Shown: positions 1 to 7,442, counted from the stretch's first letter. The stretch: DNA of 13,568 nucleotides from Chitinophagaceae bacterium (GCA_025963615.1 JAOQAL010000089.1:1-13568); one strand, 5' to 3'. The notes: generated by a model not told the origin, from the sequence alone. Numbers and translations are program-made.

Positions 1-38
1 TTTACCTTCTAAACATCTCTACCGGATTATCTGGAATG

Positions 39-152
39 TTTCACGCAAAGGGCGCAGAGAAGCAAAGGACGCAAAGAGATGTACGGTTAAGAAGAGCCTC
101 ATGTGCTTTTGCAAGATATTTCACGCAAAAGGGCGCAAAGATGCAAAGTCCC
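39..152. repeat. CGCAAAG-type intergenic repeats, two copies
   Basis: Two copies begin with TTTCACGCAAAG at 39 and 119. The first is built from 8-9 nt units of the form CGCAAAGnn or GCAAAGnn; the second is shorter and diverged. Positions 39-77 match 11297-11335 base for base, and a similar flank (ACGGTTA) follows both. The repeat is neither palindromic nor coding by any sign I can see. Repeats of this kind are, to my recollection, common between genes in Bacteroidota; their role is unknown. Confidence 0.75.
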
Positions 153-171
153 ACACAACGTTCCTGGCGGA

Positions 172-271
172 ACTCAAAATCCGCTTTTTAATAATGATGC
201 CTCCGATGGGACATGGCATTATTATAAGTCTCCCGGTAAACGAATTGATGTTTTTCTGGTAACGGGTTGTC
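172..271 (+). pseudogene. possible decayed coding fragment
   Basis: Read from 172 in plus-strand frame 1, this stretch gives an ordinary-looking soluble peptide ending at a TAA at 271-273. It contains the segments GGTQNPLFNNDASDG and TWHYYKSPGKRIDVFLVTG. The frame runs left into the CGCAAAG repeat and stops at 88-90, with no credible start. One reading is the 3' end of a gene whose 5' part was lost or separated by repeat insertion. It may equally be chance, since 100 bases open in one frame is weak evidence. I do not recognise a family. Confidence 0.2.
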
Positions 272-307
272 TTTAATCTCCGATATCTTTTATTTCGGTG
301 TGACGGA

Positions 308-1144
308 TTAAAACCGCATCAATACTTCCTTTATCTCTTTGTAATGTTGCCAGGGGATGAAATGGTTGGCGCCGGGTAAAATTTGTGTTTCTACTTTTTT
401 CGCATTCACCAGCATTTGTTTTGCATACGCCGCGTTTCCTACCGGCACCATATTATCCTTTTCACCATGAATGATATATACAGGACATGTAATTTTTGAA
501 AAATCATTTTTTAACAGCACGAGATCTCTTTTTAAATACCAGAGTTCCTCATTGCTGGGGCGCATAGCACCGGGTATCAAAAAATTTAATGGAGTTTTAT
601 ATAATACCGGCCGCCACTTTTCGGGTTTCTCTTCTGCCGGGTCTACAGAACCTGCCAGCAATACGATAGCGGAAAAAGATCCCGGGTTATCCGCCGCAAG
701 TTTTATTGCCATCGGGCCACCTAAAGAATGACCTATTATATAAACCGGTTTATTATTGTTGAGCAATGTGAGCAAGGGACTGATTAACTGCGATTGAGCA
801 TGCAGATCTTTGGCGTTTCCAAATTCACTATCCCCAAAACCCGGGCGGTCAATAGAAATCATGCGGTACTTTGCCAGTAAATCTTTATCCTTCAGGTATT
901 CGCTGAATGCATCCCAGCTTCCGGGTGAACCATGAACAAAAAATAATGTCGGAAAACTATTATCCCCTGTCTTTACATAATGCATCCTGAAACCATTCAC
1001 GGTCACTGTTTCGGTATATAGAGAAACACCTGCTTCTGAAAATTTCTTTTTAGCTTCTGTATCGCTGATCCGGAACTGCATACAGCTCTGCGCAAGTATG
1101 AGCCAGGCAAAAAGTATCATGCCGAGAATAATAAATGTTTTCAT
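308..1144 (-). CDS. alpha/beta hydrolase, exported or lipid-anchored
   Basis: Serine hydrolase of the alpha/beta-hydrolase fold; the substrate cannot be told from sequence. Numbered from the upstream GTG at 1165, the strand-turn motif HGSPG lies at 78-82 (oxyanion region), the nucleophile elbow GHSLGG at 145-150 (Ser147), the acid in HGEKD (Asp237) and the catalytic His in GANHF (His268). The triad is complete and in the right order. I prefer the ATG at 1144 (278 aa) to the GTG at 1165 (285 aa). ATG is the usual start, an AGG lies a few bases upstream of it, and the protein then begins with a compact signal sequence, MKTFIILGMILFAWLILAQS, followed by Cys. That Cys (28 in the long form) gives a weak lipobox, AQSC, so either a lipoprotein or a periplasmic enzyme is possible. 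It stands alone, 310 bp downstream of the PSP1 gene with repeats between. Confidence 0.9.
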   Translation of the reverse strand: MKTFIILGMILFAWLILAQSCMQFRISDTEAKKKFSEAGVSLYTETVTVNGFRMHYVKTGDNSFPTLFFVHGSPGSWDAFSEYLKDKDLLAKYRMISIDRPGFGDSEFGNAKDLHAQSQLISPLLTLLNNNKPVYIIGHSLGGPMAIKLAADNPGSFSAIVLLAGSVDPAEEKPEKWRPVLYKTPLNFLIPGAMRPSNEELWYLKRDLVLLKNDFSKITCPVYIIHGEKDNMVPVGNAAYAKQMLVNAKKVETQILPGANHFIPWQHYKEIKEVLMRF

Positions 1145-1193
1145 TAATCGCCTACTGAGTTTCACTGATTAAATCTACAGAATTATGTAATGC

Positions 1194-1263
1194 TGGATGA
1201 TGGATACTGGATGATAGATGCTAGATGCTGGATACTGGATGCTGGCCACTGGATGCTGGATCC
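1194..1263 (+). repeat. TGGATGC heptamer tandem array
   Basis: Ten consecutive 7-base units fill this stretch with no indels: TGGATGA, TGGATAC, TGGATGA, TAGATGC, TAGATGC, TGGATAC, TGGATGC, TGGCCAC, TGGATGC, TGGATCC. Most differences fall in the last two positions. It lies between the hydrolase start and the PSP1 stop. A four-unit array of the same heptamer lies in the opposite orientation at 1407-1434. It resembles in style the short heptanucleotide tandem repeats described in cyanobacteria; no function can be assigned. Confidence 0.85.
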
Positions 1264-1306
1264 TCGTAAAGGCCACAACGTCGCTAAACTTCTTAACTTA
1301 ATGACA

Positions 1307-1322
1307 TAGCCCATCGGGGCTA
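1307..1322. other. small hairpin between direct repeats
   Basis: TAGCCC-ATCG-GGGCTA is a perfect 6-bp stem with a 4-base loop. The decamer GCTAAACTTC occurs on either side, at 1283-1292 and 1319-1328. The hairpin is about 130 bases downstream of the PSP1 stop on the minus strand and has no U-run on either side, so it is not a convincing terminator. Confidence 0.45.
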
Positions 1323-1406
1323 AACTTCCAATAAATTTTCAAGTCCTTACAAGATTTACAAATGAAGGAATTTATAGCAACGGTCAAAAACAAAATGACT
1401 TTACTG

Positions 1407-1434
1407 ACATCCAGTATCCAGTGGCCAGTTTCCA
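1407..1434 (-). repeat. TGGATGC heptamer array, inverted copy
   Basis: On the minus strand this reads TGGAAAC, TGGCCAC, TGGATAC, TGGATGT: four units of the heptamer at 1194-1263 in the opposite orientation. The two arrays share CTGGCCACTGGAT, so a transcript across 1194-1434 could pair over that segment. The array lies only 20 bases beyond the PSP1 stop codon and could form part of its 3' untranslated region. Confidence 0.75.
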
Positions 1435-1454
1435 GCCTTTCACATCTGTCAACC

Positions 1455-2732
1455 CTACTTATCCCTTCTGTTAAATGGCGGCCTTGGCCTTTGCTGATTT
1501 GGATTCCGTCTTTGTTGTTGTGGGGGGTTTTGCTGCGGCCCTTTTTGTTGCTGGTTACCCTGGCCCTGTTGCCTTTGTTGCGGCCGTTGGTCCCGCTGGG
1601 GTCTTTGATTATGTTGCTGATGACGTTTTCTCTCTGCTTTTTCCAGTGTTTGCAGACTTATCTGACCTACCAGGTCTACGTATTCAGGTTCTACTTCTTT
1701 TGGCTTGGAAGATGTTATTTCCACTGCGCCCAGTTCATCCGGTATAATGCCTTGCTGGTTCTGTGATTTTATTTTATTTACTCTTTCAATAGTTACCGGA
1801 TATTGTTTATTGCTATCTGGTAATATATACCACATCAGGTTTTTAAAAATATCCTTCTTGATCAGTATAGCATTTCCTTTTGCCACCTGGATGGTTTCGC
1901 AGTTATCGGGAAAAAACTGCAACGCATCTAAATAAGTGTCCAGTTCATAATTCAGGCAACACTTTAGGCGTCCGCATTGGCCGCTCAGCTTGCTTTGATT
2001 GATGGACAGGTTTTGATAGCGTGCTGCGGTTGTATTCACCGATTTAAAATCAGTCAGCCATGTGCTGCAGCAAAGTTCACGGCCACAACTGCCAATACCA
2101 CCTACTTTGCCGGCTTCCTGGCGTGCGCCTATCTGGCGCATTTCCACTTTTACTTTAAACTCCGACGCGTATACTTTTATTAGTTCACGAAAGTCGACAC
2201 GCCCTTCAGCAATATAAAAAAATGTGGCTTTGCGTCCATCCGCCTGCATTTCTACCTGGCTTATTTTCATGTCCAGCCGCAATTGCCTTGTGATAGCCCG
2301 GCTTCGAATGACGGCTTCCGGTTCCCGGGCCTTATTTTGTTTCCATATATCGATATCCCGGTCGGTAGAGCGGCGCAGCACCTTCTTCATATCCGCATGA
2401 TCTTCTTTAACGCCACGCTTTTTCATTTGCAACCTCACTATTTCCCCCGTCAGCGAAACTTCGCCCACATCAAAACCGCTTACTCCTTCCACAGAAATAA
2501 GATCGCCTTTTTCAAGTTGCTGTAGGGTTATGTTCCGGAAAAAATCTTTACGGCTACCATTATTAAATGAAACTTCCACTACTTTGCAACTGCTATCCAA
2601 ATCTGCGATGGGCAGGTTTTGCAACCAGTCATGCGCATTCATCCGGTTACAGCCGCCGGTACTACATCCACCATTGCTTTTGCATCCGCCTGGTTTTCCG
2701 CCGCCGGCGGTTCCACAATTAGTACAGCTCAT
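1455..2732 (-). CDS. PSP1-domain protein of the RicT/YaaT family
   Basis: Belongs to the PSP1 C-terminal domain family, whose best-known member is Bacillus RicT (YaaT). RicT is part of the iron-sulfur RicAFT complex, which affects RNase Y processing and the Spo0A phosphorelay. The family signatures are clear: CGRELCC at 216-222 and CGRLKCC at 253-259, within a conserved core of roughly residues 48-310. Two ends are unlike the core. Residues 1-30 hold five cysteines (3, 6, 17, 23, 28) among Gly and Ser, which could bind metal. Residues from about 370 to 425 are a Gln/Arg/Pro/Asn-rich, strongly basic, probably disordered tail that could contact RNA. The gene lies 328 bp downstream of holB in the same direction, the holB-yaaT order known from Firmicutes. 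ATG at 2732, no Shine-Dalgarno. The family assignment is firm; the cellular role in Bacteroidota is not established here. Confidence 0.93.
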   Translation of the reverse strand: MSCTNCGTAGGGKPGGCKSNGGCSTGGCNRMNAHDWLQNLPIADLDSSCKVVEVSFNNGSRKDFFRNITLQQLEKGDLISVEGVSGFDVGEVSLTGEIVRLQMKKRGVKEDHADMKKVLRRSTDRDIDIWKQNKAREPEAVIRSRAITRQLRLDMKISQVEMQADGRKATFFYIAEGRVDFRELIKVYASEFKVKVEMRQIGARQEAGKVGGIGSCGRELCCSTWLTDFKSVNTTAARYQNLSINQSKLSGQCGRLKCCLNYELDTYLDALQFFPDNCETIQVAKGNAILIKKDIFKNLMWYILPDSNKQYPVTIERVNKIKSQNQQGIIPDELGAVEITSSKPKEVEPEYVDLVGQISLQTLEKAERKRHQQHNQRPQRDQRPQQRQQGQGNQQQKGPQQNPPQQQRRNPNQQRPRPPFNRRDK

Positions 2733-3060
2733 TATTCAGTAAAGAATTAAGATTAAAAAATGCTGACCTGATTGCCGTGTCGGGGAAGAATATGATGAAT
2801 TGGCTCGTGGCTGGAATTCTATATGGCTAGCTTCCGTCTTTGGCGGAGTCTTGTACTCTCAGTCCTGCAACCGCAGGATTCGCATTATTACCAGCATAAC
2901 ATGCTGAACAGGATTATTTTATACTGATCCCGAAAACTCTAGAGAGTGACACATCCCGAAAAACAACGGGACTTATTTAATAGAATTACTCCATCGCAAC
3001 AAAATCATCAGCTTCATTTCCCGACCTTTTTTCCTGTTCACAAAAATCTCCCCGGAAAGG
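2733..3060. other. holB-PSP1 intergenic region with small hairpins
   Basis: No gene is supported in these 328 bases. Visible short inverted repeats are TCCTGC-AACC-GCAGGA at about 2862-2877, CAGCAT-AAC-ATGCTG at 2892-2906 and TCCCG-N8-CGGGA at 2954-2971. The last resembles a shortened form of the TCCCGAT hairpins at 7745-8453. On the minus strand they lie between the holB stop and the PSP1 start, so they may end or process holB mRNA. None has a classic U-run, and I see no strong promoter. Confidence 0.4.
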
Positions 3061-4320
3061 TCAAGTTGTCAAAAATACAAATTTGTCCTGAATGATATGA
3101 TATAGCTTAATAGTAAGTGCGTGAAACAGGATTTTGGCATTGGCGTTCCGCTCAATATAATAGGCGGCTTTGTCCAGTTCTTCAATAATAACCTGTTGCT
3201 GGGACAGGTCAGCTATTTTGTTCAAACGCTCCGCAAAATCCCTTTCTTTTTCAGGCATATTGCTTAATGCGCCCGAGCCGTTATTTACCGGGTCATTCCC
3301 CATAATCCGTACCCGGATGGCCTGCTCCAGCAGGTGGTTGAAATACCGCAGGAATTGCTTTTGTTTTTCCCGTCCCAGTCTTGCGATTTCCTCCACCCAT
3401 TTTGTTTGGGCAATGGGCCCCGTTTTTAGAATTGCATTCAGCCATTCCCGTAACAGACTTTGCCAGTCTTCTTCGGCATGCCTTAATATCTGGAGTGCTT
3501 CCCGGTAATTGCCCTCACTTACGCTGGCGGCCTGCCTCGCCAGTCGCAATTCGGTTTTATTCCGGCTTACCAGGGCCTCTTCAATATCTTTTGTTTCCAG
3601 AGAAGGTATTTTAATTAACTGGCAGCGGCTTAAGATGGTAGGCAATATCAATGATTCACTTTCCGCCACCAGGATAAAAAGGGTATTGGCCGGGGGTTCT
3701 TCAATCAGTTTTAGTAATTTGTTGCCTTCGTTGCCGAGGTATTCCGGCATCCACATCACGAGGATCTTGTATTCACTTTCAAAACTTTTGAGGTTGAGTC
3801 TTCGGATGATGTCGTTGCATTCATAGGCTGTAATATTGCCCTGTTTGTTTTCCGCTCCTATGAACTGCAGCCAGTCATACACATTTCCGTATGGGTAGCT
3901 TTTTATAAATTCTCTCCATTCGGTAATATAGTCGGCACTGAGAGGCGGCGTGCCTGGCTTTTTTGTAACTACCGGATATGAAAAATGAATATCGGGATGA
4001 ACAAAATCCTTCACTTTAGAATACGCAGGCTGTTGCTGCATCCACCCATCGGCTTCTTCTGCGGATTGTGGCAATTTGCCTGGTTTATCCTGAGCGGCAG
4101 GTTCTTCTGCAAACAAAGACGAAGATGATAAAACCTTTTCTTCGGCTGGTGGGCGGTTCGCAGCAATTCCGATATACTGAGCAAATGTTAGAGCCAATGG
4201 TAAGGCGCCGCTACCTTCTTTGCCTAAAAAAAGCAATGCATGGCTAAGCCGGTTATGCAGCACCAATTCAACCAACTTCTGTTTCACTTCTTTCTGACCT
4301 ATGGTATCTTTAAAAAGCAT
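3061..4320 (-). CDS. holB: DNA polymerase III delta' subunit
   Basis: Clamp-loader subunit of the replicative polymerase; it works with DnaX (tau/gamma) and delta to open the beta clamp. The start (IGQKEVKQKLVELV at 7-20, then NRLSHALLFLGKEGSG at 23-38) is the usual N-terminus of the AAA+ clamp-loader fold. The Walker A site is degenerate: GKEGSGAL lacks the Lys-Ser/Thr pair, as expected for a non-hydrolysing delta'. KLLKLIEEPP (201-210) and the SRC motif (231-233) are characteristic. At 419 aa it is longer than many homologues. A poorly conserved Ala/Glu/Ser-rich segment at about 52-105 sits where many delta' proteins carry a four-cysteine zinc module, and those cysteines are absent. It lies 110 bp downstream of the thiol peroxidase gene and upstream of the PSP1 gene. 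Confidence 0.93.
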   Translation of the reverse strand: MLFKDTIGQKEVKQKLVELVLHNRLSHALLFLGKEGSGALPLALTFAQYIGIAANRPPAEEKVLSSSSLFAEEPAAQDKPGKLPQSAEEADGWMQQQPAYSKVKDFVHPDIHFSYPVVTKKPGTPPLSADYITEWREFIKSYPYGNVYDWLQFIGAENKQGNITAYECNDIIRRLNLKSFESEYKILVMWMPEYLGNEGNKLLKLIEEPPANTLFILVAESESLILPTILSRCQLIKIPSLETKDIEEALVSRNKTELRLARQAASVSEGNYREALQILRHAEEDWQSLLREWLNAILKTGPIAQTKWVEEIARLGREKQKQFLRYFNHLLEQAIRVRIMGNDPVNNGSGALSNMPEKERDFAERLNKIADLSQQQVIIEELDKAAYYIERNANAKILFHALTIKLYHIIQDKFVFLTT

Positions 4321-4359
4321 GGAAGCAAGTTATGAGTTGTAAGTGATATCTAAAAAGGA

Positions 4360-4415
4360 AAAGTTGGTAGTAACAGAAAACTGCCGTCTACCAACTTTCA
4401 ACTGTCCACTGACAG
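4360..4415. repeat. 11-bp inverted repeat overlapping CTnnCAA heptamers
   Basis: AAAGTTGGTAG (4360-4370) and CTACCAACTTT (4388-4398) are exact reverse complements with a 17-base loop. The right arm is part of a 7-base periodic run, CTGCCGT, CTACCAA, CTTTCAA, CTGTCCA, CTGACAG (4381-4415). It lies in the 110-bp gap between the thiol peroxidase stop and the holB start on the minus strand, where it could act as a barrier or terminator after the peroxidase. There is no U-run directly after the stem. Confidence 0.6.
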
Positions 4416-4430
4416 CCCGCAACCAATATT

Positions 4431-4949
4431 TTAATTAAGATATTTCAAAACCTCATCGCTCAAGACGCTCACCTTGTTATTAATTACAGTAATGAGATTT
4501 CCTTTTTCGTCTACAAGGAATTTAGTAAAGTTCCATTTAATTGGATCTGTAATGCCTTTCTTTGCGGCCTCATCGGTAAGGTATTTAAATAAAGGTGCGA
4601 TATCGTCCCCTTTTACCGATACTTTTTCCGCCATGGGAAAAGTAACTCCATAATTTTTTTTGCAGAATTCCTGGATCTCTCCATTGGTGCCTGGTTCCTG
4701 TTGCCCGAAGTTATTAGCCGGAAAGCCTATGATCACTAATTTGTCTTTATATTTTTCATATAGTTTTTCAAGCTCTGCGTACTGCGGGGTATTACCACAT
4801 TTGGAAGCGGTATTAACAATCATAATTTTTTTGCCTTTGAATGAGGCAAAATCAATTGTACCGCCGCTCAGGCCCGGCGCTTTAAAATCATAAATAGAAG
4901 TAGCACTCACAAAAGCTGCGATAAGCAGGCTGAACATTATCGTTTTCAT
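4431..4949 (-). CDS. glutathione-peroxidase-family thiol peroxidase, exported
   Basis: Reduces hydrogen peroxide or lipid hydroperoxides. Bacterial members of this family with Cys instead of selenocysteine generally use thioredoxin rather than glutathione. The catalytic set is intact: peroxidatic Cys51 in NTASKCG, Gln in FPANNFGQQEP (75-86) and Trp139-Asn140 in the WNFTKFLV motif. Cys96 in EFCKKNYGVTFP is placed as the resolving cysteine of two-Cys thioredoxin-dependent members. The first 17 or so residues, MKTIMFSLLIAAFVSAT, look like a Sec signal peptide, so the mature enzyme should work in the periplasm. At 172 aa it has normal length including the signal. ATG at 4949. A palindrome, TTGATATCAA, lies about 45 bases upstream (4994-5003). 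Transcribed alone, ahead of holB. Confidence 0.95.
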   Translation of the reverse strand: MKTIMFSLLIAAFVSATSIYDFKAPGLSGGTIDFASFKGKKIMIVNTASKCGNTPQYAELEKLYEKYKDKLVIIGFPANNFGQQEPGTNGEIQEFCKKNYGVTFPMAEKVSVKGDDIAPLFKYLTDEAAKKGITDPIKWNFTKFLVDEKGNLITVINNKVSVLSDEVLKYLN

Positions 4950-5148
4950 GTGTTAATTTTTATTTGTTTTTTTCGCTCCGGAATACCAGGATGGTTGATA
5001 TCAATTTTGTTATGGCTTACCCTGGCGATGAAAATTTAATTTGTTTTAAATCGTACGATACCATTATAAGGTTGCTAAAGTTAAAACAAATTTGCAGCCA
5101 GAAAGTTTTCACCTGTAGAATAATCTGAAAAATTAATTTGCCGCGAAG

Positions 5149-5169
5149 TGGCTGGGCCTGTGCCGGCCA
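5149..5169. terminator. GC-rich hairpin just after the lipoprotein stop
   Basis: TGGCTGG-N7-CCGGCCA forms a 7-bp stem (one G-U pair on the plus strand, one mismatch on the minus strand) abutting the TGA at 5170. On the minus strand it is followed by GC-rich bases, with AATTAATTTTT about 15 bases later. It may end the lipoprotein transcript, but the missing immediate U-run makes this a weak call. Confidence 0.3.
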
Positions 5170-6573
5170 TCATTGCTTTTCATAACATCCTAAATCAGGT
5201 TTACCAACAGGCCTGGGATTACCATCAAGGTCAAGGATGGTTATGGTATTTATTCCATTATCAATTGCAGGAGAAAGCGGGTCCGTTTTTAAATGGAAAT
5301 CATAATACCCCTTGTTTACATCAATGCTATCAAATTCGGGCGCCTGGTTATTAATCACATTCACCAGGGGGTTAATTCCCGGGGGCTCGGTTTTTACCTT
5401 CCATAGATTGGAGTCGAAACTTACATTGAACTGCGCGCCATCATTTTTACCTGTAACCACTTCATCATCCACACTTCCATTTTCGCCCCAGAATATATTA
5501 TTTATGAAAACAGCTGTCAGATCTTTTGCCACGGGGGCATTATTCACCGTAATATAGTTGCTGAGATACAGTACCGGATCCTTGTGAAGTATAAAGTTAT
5601 TGGAATAGCTCACTACGGTGCAATGAGTAAACTGATAGTCACCCCCTTGCGCCAGTACTATGTTTTTACCACAGTTACTTATTAAACAGTTGGTAGCCCT
5701 TACACTGGAGTTTAATGATATGATCCCCGCATCATACGCATTATCGACAATGGTTTCATTCAGTATCAGTTTTGGATTCGGATTCAGGGAAGGATCCTGC
5801 AACGCAAGGGCCTGGTAGGCATTATTTATCACTGCATAATTCAGCACATTATCCTGGCTACTGCTCCGAAAGAAGATGCCCGGCCATGATGCGGGATAAT
5901 TTTTATAGGGATCATCCAAGCGATCGCCGCGGAAATAAACCCTGTCAGCGGTATCTTTTTCTCCGTTTATTTTCAATGTGCCGTCCACAATTACCGCGGC
6001 ATCTGCATGCGCATAAATGCGGCACCCTTTATTGATGGTGAGTGTGCTACCCGGATTAATATAGAGGTAACCCAAAATCACATACGGCAGATCATTATTC
6101 CATATTTCGTCACTGATCACTTGTTTATCACGCAGGAAATGGGCATTCCGGCCCCAGGCTTCCAATTGAACCCAATCATTATTTCCATTAAAGCTTATCT
6201 GTATACTGTCGCGGATAACAAAAGGCAGGTTGTTTGCATCCGGGTTCACATTTACCTGCACAAAAACATACAAACTGTCATTGGCCTCTATTTCAAGATC
6301 ATTCACTGCAGGCCCGCTGACGCCATCCACATTAATTGAATAAGCAGATCCGGCTCCCATCGATTTGACGGATGAAATTTTCAGTTTCTGATTATTTTCA
6401 TTTACTATTTTAAATGATTGTGTGATGGACCCGGCGCTTGTAAATACCGTATCATATTTTACAGTATCGGCCGTAATTCTTATCCGGGCATCCGCACTGT
6501 TAATGAATGTGTCCTTCCGGCAGGCAGAAAACAGGATAAACAAGGATATTGTTAAAAAGGAAAGTATTTTCAT
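5170..6573 (-). CDS. beta-helix repeat lipoprotein
   Basis: Predicted surface or periplasmic lipoprotein of unknown substrate. With the ATG at 6573 it is 467 aa; an in-frame TTG three codons upstream (6582) is less likely. The N-terminus MKILSFLTISLFILFSA followed by Cys18 is a good lipoprotein signal with lipobox FSAC. The first 120 residues look like a beta-sandwich domain with VQVNVNPDANN-type strands. From about residue 160 the chain has short repeating strands with Asn and Asp turns, including GSTLTINKGCRIYAHADAAV, FRSSSQDNVLNYAVINNA and VRATNCLISNCGKNIV. This is the pattern of a right-handed parallel beta-helix. The C-terminus LDGNPRPVGKPDLGCYE is the ending seen in beta-helix proteins with a choice-of-anchor-type end. 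Such folds bind or cleave polysaccharides, but no catalytic residues can be assigned. It is followed by a separately transcribed thiol peroxidase 220 bp on. Confidence 0.85.
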   Translation of the reverse strand: MKILSFLTISLFILFSACRKDTFINSADARIRITADTVKYDTVFTSAGSITQSFKIVNENNQKLKISSVKSMGAGSAYSINVDGVSGPAVNDLEIEANDSLYVFVQVNVNPDANNLPFVIRDSIQISFNGNNDWVQLEAWGRNAHFLRDKQVISDEIWNNDLPYVILGYLYINPGSTLTINKGCRIYAHADAAVIVDGTLKINGEKDTADRVYFRGDRLDDPYKNYPASWPGIFFRSSSQDNVLNYAVINNAYQALALQDPSLNPNPKLILNETIVDNAYDAGIISLNSSVRATNCLISNCGKNIVLAQGGDYQFTHCTVVSYSNNFILHKDPVLYLSNYITVNNAPVAKDLTAVFINNIFWGENGSVDDEVVTGKNDGAQFNVSFDSNLWKVKTEPPGINPLVNVINNQAPEFDSIDVNKGYYDFHLKTDPLSPAIDNGINTITILDLDGNPRPVGKPDLGCYEKQ

Positions 6574-6604
6574 TCGGTTCAAAAATAATGCTAAGCGCTG
6601 AGGA

Positions 6605-6666
6605 AACCTATAAGGTTTTATCGCAACAAAGCTGATAGAATTATTCGCAACAAAACCTTATAGGTT
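6605..6666. terminator. perfect 15-bp inverted repeat between comF and lipoprotein gene
   Basis: AACCTATAAGGTTTT (6605-6619) and AAAACCTTATAGGTT (6652-6666) are exact reverse complements separated by 32 bases. Each arm is also a small hairpin by itself (AACCT-N3-AGGTT). The decamer TCGCAACAAA occurs at both ends of the loop (6621-6630 and 6646-6655). It begins 15 bases past the comF stop on the minus strand and ends about 32 bases before the lipoprotein start, so it is well placed to end comF transcription or to mark the lipoprotein leader. There is no long U-run. Confidence 0.6.
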
Positions 6667-6680
6667 CGGTTTCGGTTTCG

Positions 6681-7379
6681 TCAATTTGAGGCTATACAAA
6701 GGACAACTGCACTTAACCGTACATTTTCGCCTTTCAATAATTCCGCGCCACAGGCTTCGAGCGTGGCGCCGGTTGTTATCACGTCATCGACCAGTAATAA
6801 GTGCTTGTTATTAATTGCCGCGATGTCCTGCAAAACAAATTTGCCTTCCATATTTTTCCATCTTTCCACTCTTCCTTTCCTGGTCTGTGTTTCAGTGTGC
6901 TGTGGACGGATGATAGCATTTTTCAGAACCGGTATTTTCATTATTTCAGCCATTCCTTCACATAAAACAGTTGCCTGATTATAACCCCGTTTTTTTTCTT
7001 TAACAGGAAACAGCGGTAAGGGCACCAGTGCGTCGGCATTAAAACGACCGGACTGCATGAGATATTTTGCCAACATGCGACCTAATTGTAAACCAAGTTC
7101 TTTATTGCCTTTGTATTTGAACTGGTGAATCAACTGCTGCATTAAAGATTCTTTTTTAAAATAATAGCCGGCTGTAGCATTTACGAGGGGCAAGCGACCC
7201 CAGAAGATTTTTTCAACCGGGTTAGCACGATGGGCCTGAAAGTTGGTTTCAGGCAAAGCAGCCAGACAACGGATGCAGAGAAGGCTTTCTTCGTTGAGTA
7301 AATCGCTACCACAACCGGCACATATATGCGGAAACCATAAATGCAAAAAAGAGTCTTTTATTTCTTTTATCGAAATCAT
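6681..7379 (-). CDS. comF: ComF family phosphoribosyltransferase-like protein
   Basis: Homologue of ComF/GntX proteins, which are linked to DNA uptake and recombination in transformable bacteria; the exact reaction is unknown. Two CxxC pairs, Cys20/Cys23 and Cys35/Cys38, make the N-terminal zinc ribbon. The type I phosphoribosyltransferase domain follows. It has VPLPLFPVKEKKRGYNQA at 119-136, containing the family RGYNQ, then TQTRKGR (164-170) and the PRPP loop LLLVDDVITTGATLEAC (194-210). At 232 aa it has normal length and nothing is missing. ATG at 7379; the 1.2 kb upstream is a non-coding repeat region, so it is probably transcribed on its own. The nearest gene upstream on the same strand is radA, another recombination-associated gene, but the distance argues against an operon. 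Confidence 0.93.
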   Translation of the reverse strand: MISIKEIKDSFLHLWFPHICAGCGSDLLNEESLLCIRCLAALPETNFQAHRANPVEKIFWGRLPLVNATAGYYFKKESLMQQLIHQFKYKGNKELGLQLGRMLAKYLMQSGRFNADALVPLPLFPVKEKKRGYNQATVLCEGMAEIMKIPVLKNAIIRPQHTETQTRKGRVERWKNMEGKFVLQDIAAINNKHLLLVDDVITTGATLEACGAELLKGENVRLSAVVLCIASN

Positions 7380-7442
7380 TGAAACTATGAATCACATTTT
7401 TATACTGTTTTTTCAACTCTCTAATGACCTTTCAGCAGGATA

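Noticed and set aside
1362..1766. 134-codon plus-strand frame, Leu-rich
   Set aside because: Mostly antisense to the Gln/Arg-rich tail of the PSP1 protein, whose family motifs establish the minus strand as coding.
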